The notes beneath the pieces were generated by a model. That model saw only the letters and a list, made by a program, of their open reading frames with translations, was not told the DNA's origin and searched no databases. From NCBI GenBank assembly GCA_025526915.1, contig JAHLKH010000059.1, forward strand, positions 1 through 64,000: 64,000 nt of DNA, given 5' to 3'. Of this stretch, positions 34,006-45,406 are shown in pieces. A program made the translations under genes and the position numbers. How positions within the stretch are numbered: the stretch's first letter is position 1; each line of letters starts with the position of its first letter. This DNA comes from Entophlyctis helioformis (Eukaryota > Chytridiomycota > Chytridiomycetes > Chytridiales > Chytriomycetaceae).

Positions 34006-36706
34006 ATGGACCGCAGCTGGGAGGTCATCCAAAAGAAGAGTGAGTGCCCTCCAGCAGCGATTGTCCACAATGTGTTGCGCAGCGTGCTGACCAAAGGTAT
34101 CTCTGTCTGGCTCTCTGACTGGCTGTTTTGGCGGACGTACTGTCGACAGCCTTCACCAACTGGATCAACAACCAGCTCAAAAAGTCGGACCTTCCTCCCA
34201 TTGTCGATCTCGACACTGATCTGTCTTCCGGCGAGAGTCTTATCCAGCTTCTGGGTATGTGCGGCTGTTGTTGGACGGCGCGCTGTCAGAGACTCGCAGA
34301 CTGATCATGGACATCAGAAATCATTGGCGATGAGAGTCTGGGCAAGTACACCCGTGCCCCCCGGCTGCGCCTGCAGAAGATCGAGAACGTGAACAAGGCG
34401 CTCGAGTACATCAAGAAGCGCGGCGTCAATCTGACCAACATTGGTGCCGAGGTATTTGGCCATTTGCAGCACAGATACGGCATAGTGTCTTGATTGCAGC
34501 TCCGCACAGACTGACGCAATGCATGCCTGCCTGTCTGCCTGCCTGCCGATCGCCCACTCGGTGTCCAGGACATTGTCGACTCGAATGCCAAGCTGATCCT
34601 TGGTCTCATCTGGACGATTATTCTGCGTTTCACCATCGCCAACATCAGCGAAGAGGGTCTGACGGCCAAGGAAGGCCTGCTCCTCTGGTGCCAGCGCCGC
34701 ACTACCCCGTACTCGGCCGACTTTTTCATCAAGGACTTTACGTTCAGCTGGCAGGACGGCCTGGCGCTCTGCGGCCTCATCCATCGCCACCGCCCGGACC
34801 TCATCAACTACTTTGCGCTCGACAAGAAGCAGAAGCATGCCAACACCCAGCTTGCGTTTGATGTCGCTGAGCGTCATCTGGGTATCCCAAAGCTGTTTGC
34901 TGTCGAGGATATTGTCGATGTGGTCAGGGTACGTTCATGATTCGTTGGTTTGCAGACAGTCAAGGTGCAGTTGCTGACGTTGGCCTGTCTCGGATGGCAG
35001 CCCGATGAGCGTTCGGTGATGACCTATGTCGCGCAGTACTTCCACGCGTTTTCTGCGCTTGGTGAGTCGGGCTTTTGGACTGCTGCTTTGGTTGGCATGG
35101 ATGCTGACGCTCGCATGGAACCCAGACAAGTTTGGCACTGCCGGTCGCCGTGTCGGTCAGCTTGGCCAGGTGGGCTGGCGCCATCCTGATCCTTTGCGTC
35201 GTTGCATTGCGTCCTAACGGTCATCGCATCCAATGGGCTTGCGTGTTTCACAGGTGCTGCACCAGGCATGGGAGATGCAGAATGACTATGAGCGCCGTGT
35301 GCGCGAGCTGCTCGAGTCCATCAGCGGCATCCAGACCATTTGGGGACGGGCCACGTTCTCTGGCTACACCGACGCGCGTCGCCAGCTCCACGAGTTTGAG
35401 GACTACAAGACGACCACGAAGCGCGGCTGGGTGACTGAGCGTCGCGAGCTCGACAGCGTGAGTTGCTCCGGGCTGCTCTTGGCGTTTCTGGATTAATGTG
35501 TCCACCGAGTGAATTATTGGGCGATGCTGACCGTGGCTGGACCTGATTGGCGTGGCTGCACGGCTTGCGGCGAATCCTTTTGGCGCGAGCACAGCTGCTG
35601 GGCAACATCCAGACCAAGCTCAAGACGTACAACCTCAAGACGTACAACCCGCCTCCTGGCTACACTCTGGCCGACCTGGACCACCACTGGGGCGTGCTTG
35701 TCGAGGCCGAGGCGAGCCGCAAGCGCTCCATCACGCACTACATCCGCGAATCCAAGGACCGTCTCCGCAAAGAGTACGCGCAGGTGGCCAACTCGTTCCA
35801 AGAGGCCATCAACGAGATTTCGCGCCAGCTGGCGTCTCTGCAAGGCGACCTTGAGCAGCAGATGGACACGACCAAGTCGCTCATTGGCCGCCTCGAGCCG
35901 GTCAAGCGGTCGCTGGAGCAGATCCAGTCGCTCAACGACGCGCTCGTGGAAGCCAACATTGACGACAACGAGTACACCATCTACACGGTCGAGGACCTCA
36001 CGTTTGATTTCGGGCTGCTCACGACGTCGCTGACCAAGAAGCTCGGGTTTATCGAGAACCAGATGGTGGCGCGCACCAAAACCAACTTTACGCCTGCGCA
36101 GCTCGAGGAGTACTCGGAGACGTTCAAGCACTTTGACCGCGACAACTCCAACACGCTCAAGCGCGAAGAGTTCAAGGCGGCTCTGCAGTCTGAGGGCACT
36201 GCTCTCAAGGTATGCTGCCAGTGTGGCAGTTGGATGTGCTTGAGTAGATCGGTCTGACTGGCTGACTGACTGACTGACTGGCTCTTGCTTGATCCCCATG
36301 CGTGTCTGTGCATGCAGGACGACGAGTTTGAGCAGACGTTCCTGCAAGTGTCGGGCGGCACCGACGAGATTTCGTTTGAGCAGGCATGTCTGATGGTCCC
36401 GATCGCATCCAGCTCGACTGGGCCAGGATTGCTAACCGCTTCTGCCGCTGCACACGACTGCCAAATGCACAGTTTATCGACTACCTCCGCAACCTGGAGG
36501 AGGACAAGACGACGCCGGACCAGCTGCTGATCTCGTTCCAGACGCTCGCCGTCGACAAGTCGTTTGTGACGGAAGAGGACCTGTACCGCGGCAGCATCCC
36601 GCCCGCGATCGTCGAGTACCTCAAGGCCAACCTCCCGCGCACCGACAACAACGGCTACGACTTTACGGCGTTTGTGTCGAACGTGTTTGACGTGCAGTCG
36701 GCCTGA
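34006..36706 (+). CDS. AIN1: Alpha-actinin, actin cross-linker
   Basis: Cross-links F-actin, typically at contractile rings and cortical actin. Ten exons: 34006-34039, 34150-34254, 34318-34451, 34569-34928, 35001-35061, 35126-35169, 35254-35457, 35595-36209, 36318-36383, 36473-36706; 618 aa, the fungal length. Tandem CH domains come first (WEVIQKKTFTNWINNQL, PRLRLQKIENVNKAL, GLIWTIILRFTIANI, WQDGLALCGLIHRHRPDLINY). A short spectrin-like coiled rod follows (~250-480), fewer repeats than the animal protein. EF-hands are at the C-terminus (HFDRDNSNTLKREEF, then FVTEEDLYRG...NNGYDFTAFV). Intron 9 (36384-36472) starts GCATGT, a GC donor; no GT choice keeps the conserved SFEQ-FIDYLRNL junction in frame. 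The start is the usual MDRSWE; an extra upstream exon is possible. Confidence 0.92.
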
Positions 36707-36955
36707 TCGGGGCTGGCCGGCCGGCAGACAGGCAGGCAGGAGAGCGGGCGGACTGGCGAGCGGGCGGACTGGCGGACTGTGGACTGATGGATGGGCATGC
36801 CTCGCCGCTTGCATGCGGCCTGTTGGAGGCGCTTGCACGTGGCATGAATGCAGAGGAATAAACACGGCGTTCACGGAGCAACAATTCCGCAGAGCCGCAG
36901 CGCCGTTTTGTTCTCGAGCACGCGACGGGCCGTGCTTTGACACCCACGCAACATC

Positions 36956-39156
36956 ATGTTTTCCATTGCACGTCAGGCTGCTGTAAGTGCCCATGTGCTG
37001 CGTGGCTGACTGGCTGGTCGGTTGGCTGGTCGGCTGGTCGTTGGCTGGCTTGGAGAGGGAGTAGCGCCGTATGGTGTTGGCACGCTGCTGCTGTTCTTGG
37101 TCGCTGGCACGCTGGCTGGCACTCTGCTGCTGTTCTTGGTCGCATGCAAGCATGCAGTGCCGTGTGCCTCTGGCGCAGGCAGCCAGACTCAGGCAGGCAG
37201 ACGCATGCAGGTAGGCAGGCAGCCGGTTGATGGTCATGCAGCCATGCAGCCGTCCACCAGCAGGCTGCCGCCACCGCCTCTTCTAGCCAACCTCCTCCAG
37301 CCAGCTAGCCAGCCAGCCGTGTGATCTTGGCGGCTGCGGATGGATGCGTGCCGAATGCTGACCGTGGATGGACGCCTGTGACTGTGACGACTATTACGAC
37401 TGTAACGACGACGACTGTAACGACGACGACTCTGGCGACGACGGCGGCAACAGACGCTCGCTGCTGCCCGCCCGTCGGCGTCGGCCTTTGCCGTGCGCTC
37501 GTTCGCCACGGCCAAGCCGCAGACGCTCAAGGAGCGCCTCGTCGAGATCATCCCCAAGAAGCAGGCCGAGGTCAAGGAGTTCCGCAAGACGCACGGCGCC
37601 AAGGTGCTCGGCGAGACGACCGTCGACATGGCGTACGGCGGCATGCGCGGCATCAAGGGCCTCGTGTGGGAGACGTCGGTGCTCGACGCCGACGAGGGCA
37701 TCCGCTTCCGCGGCTACACCATCCCCGAGTGCCAGAAGCTGCTGCCCAAGGCCGACGGCGGCGACGAGCCGCTGCCCGAGGGCCTGTTCTGGCTGCTCGT
37801 GACGGGCGAGATCCCGACCACCGAGCAGGTGCGCCAGCTGTCGGCCGACTGGGCCGCCCGCTCGGCCATCCCGGCCTACGTCGAGGACATCCTCGACCGC
37901 TGCCCCAACACCCTGCACCCCATGTCGCAGTTCTCGCTCGCCGTCACCGCCCTGCAGCAGGAGTCGTCGTTTGCCAAGGCCTACCAGGCCGGCGTGTCCA
38001 AGGTCCAGTACTGGGACTACTACTACGAGGACGCCATGGACCTCATTGCCAAGCTGCCCAACATTGCCGCCCGCATCTACCGCAACGTGTTCAAGGACGG
38101 CAAGGTCCCCGACATCGACCCCACCCTCGACTACGGCGCCAACTTTGCCCACCTCCTCGGCTACAAGGACCCCAAGTTTGTTGAGCTCATGCGTCTGTAC
38201 CTCACCATCCACTCGGACCACGAGGGCGGCAACGTCAGGTACGTTGGCTGTGCGATCGCGCCAATCCGCTCCATCTGCCCACATCTGCTCCATCTGCTCC
38301 ATCGGCGCTCCTGTCGACTGCGCATCGATGGCTTGTCTTGTCGCACGCTACTCTCAAACTGACCTCGTCCAATGTTGCCTTTTCCGTCCTAATCGCATCG
38401 CATCGCATCTGTCTGAATGCTCAATGCGCCAATCATCTGAATATCTGCACACTCAACCAGTGCCCACGCCACCCACCTCGTCGCCTCGGCCCTCTCCGAC
38501 CCCTACCTCTCGTTCGCCGCTGGTCTCAACGGTCTCGCCGGCCCTCTCCACGGCCTCGCCAACCAGGAGGTGCTCCGCTGGATCATCAAGATGAAGAACG
38601 AGGTTGGCCTCGGTGCTTCGGACGAGCAGATCAAGGACTACATCTGGAAGACTCTCAAGAGCGGCCAGGTCGTTCCCGGCTACGGCCACGCCGTGCTCCG
38701 CAAGACCGACCCCCGCTACTCTTGCCAGCGCGAGTTTGCTCTCAAGCACCTCCCCACCGACCCCCTCTTCAAGATGGTCTCGCAGCTCTACAACATCGTG
38801 CCCGGTGTCCTCACTGAGCACGGCAAGACCAAGAACCCCTGGCCCAACGTCGATGCCCACTCTGGTGTTCTCCTCCAGGTAAGACAGCGGCCGTCTGTTT
38901 GGGGCGTGTATCCATTTGGACGCGCGCATCTCGGATGTAAGCTAACCATCATCCTGCTTTGCCTGTGCACCACGCGCTCATCGTGCAACAGCACTTTGGC
39001 TTCGTTGAGGAGGACTACTACACTGTTCTCTTTGGTGTCTCGCGTGCTCTCGGTGTCACCTCGGGCATCATCTGGGACCGCATTCTCGGCCTCCCCATTG
39101 AGCGTCCCAAGTCCCTCAGCACCGAGGCTCTCAAGAAGATGTTCGAGAAGAAGTAA
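36956..39156 (+). CDS. CIT1: Citrate synthase, mitochondrial
   Basis: Condenses acetyl-CoA with oxaloacetate in the TCA cycle. Exons: 36956-36982, 37454-38238, 38461-38878, 38992-39156; 464 aa. Exon 1 (MFSIARQAA) and the start of exon 2 ([20 protein letters not shown]) make an Arg/Ala/Ser-rich targeting peptide. Catalytic residues sit where expected: His in GPLHGLANQ (~302), His in [15 protein letters not shown] (~346) and Asp in NVDAHSG (~401). The end is [10 protein letters not shown], without a peroxisomal SKL signal. Intron 1 is long (471 nt) and simple-sequence rich. Codon use is strongly biased to C-ending codons, suggesting high expression. An AATAAA-like CATAAAG at ~39360 may serve 3'-end formation. 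Confidence 0.97.
36983..37453 (+). repeat. Simple-sequence-rich intron 1 of citrate synthase
   Basis: This 471-nt intron contains GGCTGGTCGGTTGGCTGGTC-type tandem units (37007-37050), two copies of GCTGCTGTTCTTGGTCGC (37086-37103 and 37124-37141), and AGGCAGGCAG tracts. It ends with a (GACTGTAACGAC) duplication near 37395-37425, before the CAACAG acceptor. Confidence 0.6.
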
Positions 39157-39471
39157 ATGCGACCACCCCGCCCGCTCTCCCTCTCGGCACCTTTTTTGTC
39201 TTTCTTATCTCTCTCCCCGAGCCACCCATCCTCCCTTTCTGCTTGCGCATGTTTAAACCCACTCTCCTCTCCGACACACACTTGTGGTGATGTGTGCTCT
39301 GCGTTGCCCATCATAACCCCCCTTCACCCCTGACTGTTTTGCGTCGTCCCTTGTGCGGCCATAAAGACATTTCCACACATGATATCGTTGTATTGTATTG
39401 CATGGCTGCTGCTTGTATGGCTGCTTGCTGGCCAACCGCGCGCGCAAAACACAAGCGCGCCGCCGTCTGGA
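39157..39471. other. Convergent citrate synthase/RasGEF 3' region
   Basis: 315 nt of pyrimidine-rich DNA between converging stops (CTCTCCCTCTCGG, CTTTCTTATCTCTCT). A CATAAAG near 39360 is the best candidate polyadenylation element for citrate synthase. No gene seen. Confidence 0.5.
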
Positions 39472-42400
39472 TCAAGACTGCTGCATCCACTTCTCGCGCA
39501 GCCTGAGCGAGTCCGTGTCGCCCTGCTTCGGCTCGCACAGACAACTATACTTGTACAGCGCCTGCTCCTTCAACGACCGCATGGTGCTGCAATACACTGC
39601 AACGGTCGATGCCATGGCCGCTCCGCCACTCCCAACGCCGCTCAGCTGCCCGTATCCAGTCTCCTGCGCCATCAGCAGCTGCAGTATCCGCCCGTACAGC
39701 GTCCGCAGCTTATCTACATTGATGCACCCGCTCTCGGTCATCTTTGGGTTGCCGTCGTTCATGAACAGCAGGTCCTTGAGAAACAGCGACAGGATGGGCA
39801 CATACGGCTTGGGAGTCGCGCCGCCTGCGCCACCTGCTCCACCTGCTCCACTGACACCACCCGCTCCACCGACACCACCGGCCAGCGCACGCGTCTTGTA
39901 CGCCTCTTCCTCGAGCTCATCGAGCAGGGCCCGATACGTGCGGAAATTGCTCATGGGCGACAACAGACCCTCCATCTCGCCGAGCTGCTTCACGCGCCGC
40001 GCGTCGACTGTCTCCCACGTCGCCTTGAGCCGCGACACGGCCACGAGGTTGAGCCCCGACACGATCGCCATGAGCGTGCCGTAGTTGTTGAGCTTGCGGC
40101 ACTCTTTGGCGATGCGGATGTACGACTCGATCACCCGCGCGCGGTTGCGCTGCTCGGGCTGCGTGCAGACTTCGGTGGCCACCCAGAAACTCACCTGTTG
40201 GTTGATGGAGTCGGATTGTGAGTGAGTCGAGTGGGGGGAAGAGGAGAGAGAAGATAGGAGAGAGGAGAGAAGAGTGGGGAGAGAGTGGAGAGGGCGGATG
40301 GTGCACAAGGGACCAGCAGCTTACGTGGTTGAACGAGTCGACCATATCGTTGATGGGCCGGATCTCGCGCGCAATGACGGGATCCTTTTCGTCGCACCAA
40401 AGCCGCAGCAGGAAATGGATCGGCTTGATCGCGCACAGCATCTCGTGCTCGCGTCGTGTGAGGTACCGCGCAACTTCGATCGGGTCGAGATCGAGAAACT
40501 CGGCCTTGGTTTTCTCGGGTGATGCGGGGTTGCTGGCGACAGGCGACTCGGACGGCAATGCTGCCACTACGGCGTTGTACCGCGATTCCTGCCCATGCCA
40601 TGCGTGTTTTTGGTTAGCATCGGTCGTTGTGGCTGTGATATGCGATGGCAGAGGGCGTGCGCTCACCCGGCGTTTGACCGCCTCGCGGAAATGGCCACTG
40701 AGGATTTTGAACTCGTCGGCGTGTGCTGCGTCCAGCACCTTGTCGCGTGCATCTGGCCCAAACGAGCCTTGGATGGCTGCTATGAACTGGTCCAGACACG
40801 CTCTCGCTGCCGGGTTGGTAAAGTCTGGTGCCCACACCACCCGGATCCAGGTCAGCACGACTGCAATCGTTCTGTGGTGTCGGATGGTCAGCCTTTGTGG
40901 GTTGCACGGTACATGGCATGCCAGAGAGCCAGAACGCCTTGCCTCAGCTTAATGATGGGACGCCAGTTGTTGGCTGCCTCTGGTGTCAGACTCTCTGCGC
41001 TTCCAACCATCGAGTTGGTCTGACTGCCGCCTGTGCTGATGGATGTTGAAGTGGCTGACGGCGGCAGCGATGCCAAAGATACATGCAGTCGTGCCGTGAG
41101 TTTCTGCAAGAACGTGGCAGAGTCTGTCACGTGGCGGTATGTGTGCAGGATTGTCTTGATGAAAGCACGATCGGGGCCGTACTGGTCAGTCAGGCGCTCG
41201 ACCAGTTTGTCCAGTGTTGCCTGCGTGACATGGAACGGTGTTTGCAGGCCGTCTAATTGTGTTGTCAGACACGTCAGCAGCCAGTCCAGCACTTCAAGCA
41301 GCGACCATGGCAGTGTCGCGCACCAGAGTCGGGCTGGTACTGGATCTTGGCCACACCAAGGTCGTCCATGCTGTTCTGTCGCATGGGACTGTGCGGCACG
41401 TCATCAGCCAGTGCATCGGCACTGCATGCAATCGCCGCAGCATCAGAGAGGCCAGTTTCGTCTCGAAGTGCCGTCAGCAGCGAGTGGTACTCTTTGCGGT
41501 AGATGGACTGCTGCAGATCTTCGAGCCGGCTGGATATCACACCGTGCTCTAGTGTGATGTTTGAACTGGCGGTGTTGATGGTGCTGACCCACGCGATCTG
41601 GCAGCCAGCATGCATGCGTCAGTATAGCCATTTTCCAAAACCAAGCACGGAGGTCATTGCCAATGGGCAGGTCATGGTACCATCATCGCGTATGACGGCG
41701 CTGTGCATCGCAGTCTACCGCCAGGTGGATGCATAATCTCGAACGCATCATCGGTTGTGGTGCGAAGTGGCATGGCCGTGCATCCTCCCAGATGAATTTC
41801 AAAGATTGGTCTCTGTGAAGCCTGCTCACATCCCCGACCAAAATGTGCACCATCAGCTGTTAGGAACTTAGCCATCTGCCTATCCAACACAACCACACTC
41901 ACCGTGTCTGTCTCCTTGTATGCCCTGAGCGCATAGTCAGCGATCCGGAAAAACAGGTTGCCGTCCTCTGTCCGCAGGAACCCTTCCTGCACAGGCGATT
42001 CCGCATCGCTCATCTGGAATCCAGTCGCCATGCGCTTGCCGGCTGTCTTTCCAACCGACATGTTGCCCATATCATTGACCGAGTTCCCGCGCGACAGTGT
42101 CGAATAGAACCCAGCCGACGCACCAGGCGGAGGCGGCTCTGATCCCGTCGGTGTTGGCGACTCGCTGTCAGCACCGCCTGCCAGGATGCTCTGCAGTTGC
42201 GATCCAGCCTTGATGCGCATGCTCGGATGTGCCGATGAGCTGGTGGACGTTGATATGTTTTGGTGCCCTGAATGGCCGCTCGATGATGCCACCGAATGGA
42301 AGCTCTGGCGTTTATCAGTCGCATCGGAGCCGATCGCCGACGCAAAGGATCCGGATCCCACGATCCCCGCTGGATTGGTCGTGCTGGACGACTGGCTGAG

Positions 42401-43439
42401 TGTGAGGCCGCTCATGCCGGCAAGTTCACCTGCTGTCCCATCGATGGACGACTGGCGGTTGTGTTTGGGCGGCCCACGAAGAAAGTCGAGGAGGTCCATC
42501 TCCTCGCCGTCGCTTCGCATGGCTGTCGGGCTGCTTGGAGCCTCTTCGTCCAGCCGATCGGCCATGGATGCACGCCGCGCCATCACGCTCGTGTTGCTCT
42601 TGCTCAGCTCGGCAATACTCGTTGCTGCGCTCGACGCGCTCTCTTGCCCGTCGTCGCCCTTTTTGGTCTTGCGCCGCATCGTGAAGAAGCCGGCAGACAT
42701 GGGTGTCAGAGGCTCGGACCCCGTTCCATCTGGCGACAGCATTGACGACATGGGCACGGTGGCCGACTTGCTTGCGGATATGTTGCGCTTCCGCTGATCG
42801 CTTTGCGCCTGCTTGCATGGCATGCTGAGTATTGCTCTTCAGATCGTCTGAGCAGCATGCATGTCTGCACATACCTCTTCGCTGGTCTCGATCGGTATCT
42901 TGAGGGGCATGATGCCGGCATTCTTGGCAGCGGTCTGCGCCTTGCGATTGTTTGCACTCGCGAGGACCGTGTCTGACCTGCGTCGGTTGCTCGATCTGCC
43001 CAGCGTAAACCTGAAAAAGGACTTGTCGCCGCCCGAGGACGGCATATCCGAGTTGCGGCGAGACTGCCACGGGGAGGCACACGCAGACGAATGCATGGTC
43101 AGTCACTGCTCTGCTGCCATGGCCAGTGGCGCTGGCCGTCAGCACAGACAGACACTGTGCCACACCACGCACTTGTGTGTACGAGTCAGGGACTCGCGAC
43201 AGCCGCAACACGCTCGAGTCTGACTCCTCGATCGTGTACACACCGCCCGCCTCAAGCCGCGCCGTTCCCTGCGCATCCAGCGGCGCGATCGCACCTGTTG
43301 CGTGGTTGTACAGCACCGCCGTCGTGCCGAACCGCAGACTGAAGGGGATCTGCGTGCCTGCTCGGTAGAAGAGCGAGTTGAATATGCATGCCTGCGGGTC
43401 GAGTGGGGCTGTGTTTGGTGCTGCTGAAGGCGTTGGCAT
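39472..43439 (-). CDS. Ras guanine nucleotide exchange factor with PH domain
   Basis: Loads GTP on a Ras-family GTPase. Nine minus-strand exons: 43439-43173, 43063-42875, 42808-41903, 41812-41681, 41597-41324, 41252-40943, 40871-40667, 40588-40325, 40194-39472; 1089 aa. Order: an N-terminal beta-rich module of unknown family (~1-90, FSLRFGTTAVLYNHATGAI); a long S/T-rich linker (~150-420); a PH domain (~425-510, EGFLRTEDGNLFFRIADYALRAYKETD...WVSTINTA); the RasGEF N-terminal module (~590-720); and the catalytic Cdc25 domain (~790-1075; FLDLDPIEVARYLTRREHEM, DSFNHVSFWVATEV, RARVIESYIRIAKECRKLNNYGTLMAIVSGL). A glycine/alanine repeat interrupts the catalytic domain after EEEAYKTRA. Intron 6 (40872-40942) has a GC donor (GCAAGG). 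Which Ras it serves cannot be told. Confidence 0.88.
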
Positions 43440-43886
43440 GGCTTTTGTTCGTTGTCGTTCTCTGCACCTCTTAGCCGACTGATTGATTAAGATACCCAAA
43501 GAAAACACTGCCAGTCTCATGCCATTATGCTTGAGGGCCAGGCGCTGATTCGCTGGCTCGAGACTCTGCCTCTGCAAAGGCGTGATGCCGACACGCCGAG
43601 GTGCATGCACGAGTGGCACAGCAACAACGCGCCATGCCAGATCCAGACTCTGCCGCACTTGCTGCTCAATCGCCGACCAACAAGCCCACCAACGAGCCCA
43701 CCAACAGCGAGCCCAACGGCGACACATGCAGCAGCACCACGGCTGCTGCAGACTGCACAGAACTTCGCCACCGGGCACATGTTCGGCCGCTCAACCAGGA
43801 ACCAGAATCCTCGTCCATATCCATACCAATACATTTGCATTCTCAAGAAGCGCAACGCGTGGCAGCACATCCAACACAGGCATCTC
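43440..43886. other. Intergenic NDUFAF6-RasGEF, RasGEF promoter side
   Basis: 447 nt between two minus-strand genes. The part beside 43440 should hold the RasGEF promoter and leader. A CAACGAGCCCACC-type duplication is visible at 43685-43715. No coding exon recognised. Confidence 0.45.
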
Positions 43887-45215
43887 TCAGTACTTGGACT
43901 GCCGTGCACTGGTCCATAGCTTAAAGGGCAGCGCCAAGGACTTCTTTTGCAGCTCCGGGTCGAACACATTAAAGTTTGCCTTTTCGAGAGCCTTGAGGTA
44001 ATGCTCGCACGCAATCTAGCAATCACGGTCGGCGGTTAGCCGGCTAGTGTGCGCATTGAAAGCATACAGCCAAGCCAATCCAGTCACGTACCAGCGGAAG
44101 CAGTGCAGGCACAGCCTGCTTGGGCACATCCTTGGCAAACGAGCGTGCGGTCAGCAGCTGGTCATTGGCGCGCGTTGCAATCGTGAAGATGGCGTCTGTG
44201 AGCTCGGTGCTTGGGCCATTACGGAACACTTCTTCCGTCACAACCGAATGCTGTCGCGTGCGATACACTCGCGTGTCAGCGAGCTGCCTCACAACACAAG
44301 GATCGCGCCGTGGCAACCGACCTGCGCCATGACCTCGGCCGGTAGATGGAACTTGCGTCTGGATACATCAAACGGCGTTGCGCGGATCGCGATGCAGATG
44401 CCAATCGCCTTGCCGATATGGCTCGCCGCGTGTTCGGCGTGCACGTTCTGTAATCCAAGCGCCTCGAGATGCAGGTACGTCACCGACGACGATGTGTTCT
44501 CGGCATAGTCTTCCAGCTCGGCGATGGTGTCATACTGCTTGTCCTGCATGTACGCCTCTCGCGCGTTCAGGATCTTCTTGAACCATGTTTGCGACAGCCG
44601 CGTGGTCTCGAGTGTGCGTGCAATCGTCTGCATGACTGGATGGCTCGGCGGCGATCCCTGCAATGCCGACTCCAAGCATCAGTCGCCACGCAAGCAAGAA
44701 GCCAAGAGTGCAGTGCAGACTGATCGCATGGTCGGCTTGCCTTGAAGGTCTTGTCGATGCCATCTCGCCACCACTGTATCCGCATCTTGCCAATGTTGGG
44801 CTCCGATACAATGTCTCGGATCTGCGCCGTCTCGACGTTGAAGGCTCGGATGGCGACGGCTGCAGCGCGGGAGCGGCTGGGCGTGAAGATGTTTGCGAGA
44901 TAGTTCTCGTAGTCATGCGTCCTGCCACCACCGTGTGTTCACCTTGTCAGCCCAGCTCACCCCAGCTCAGCTCATCACGGTTCAGCACAGCTCAGTTCAG
45001 CTCAGCGTCGTCGCATGGTGCATGCCCGATGCCGCCGTTCGACGCTTGTCGCATGCCGTTGCTGCGCAGAGGCAGCAGACTCACCGCACCAGGTCCATGC
45101 AGTACTTGTCTGCCTCTGCCGTTGACAGCAAACGCCTGCTCTGCAGCATGGCCGCATGACTGCCTCTGGCTGCACCAGCCAGCCCAGTGCTCTGGCGGAG
45201 CGATCTTGCAATCAT
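43887..45215 (-). CDS. NDUFAF6: Complex I assembly factor NDUFAF6
   Basis: Squalene/phytoene-synthase-fold protein needed early in mitochondrial complex I assembly. Five minus-strand exons: 45215-45085, 44921-44741, 44657-44322, 44250-44092, 44015-43887; phases close; 311 aa. The start MIARSLRQSTGLAGAARGS gives a classic targeting peptide ending near RRLLSTA. Family marks in order: CMDLVRTHDYENYLANIF, AIRAFNVETAQIRDIV, KMRIQWWRDGID, ELEDYAENTSSSVTYLHLEALG, HAASHIGKAIGI, IRATPFDVSRRKFHLP, and ARSFAKDVPKQAVPALLPL. The enzyme-type DxxxD active sites are not conserved, as expected for the assembly factor. Intron 2 (44658-44740) starts GCAAGC, a GC donor. Confidence 0.92.
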
Positions 45216-45406
45216 GGCTTGCGCAGCTCGGGCAAACCGTCTGATAATCGGGCTCTGATTCGCCCGCCATGGCTGCCCTGCTGAGCCATGCCACAAGCCT
45301 TGAGGATCAGCCTCTGGCCAAGGAGGCTGTGCGGACGATGCATGGATGCCGCAGCACTGCACTCGGCGGCATAGATCTGGCCATCACTGCGCTTCAAGTA
45401 GCAGCT

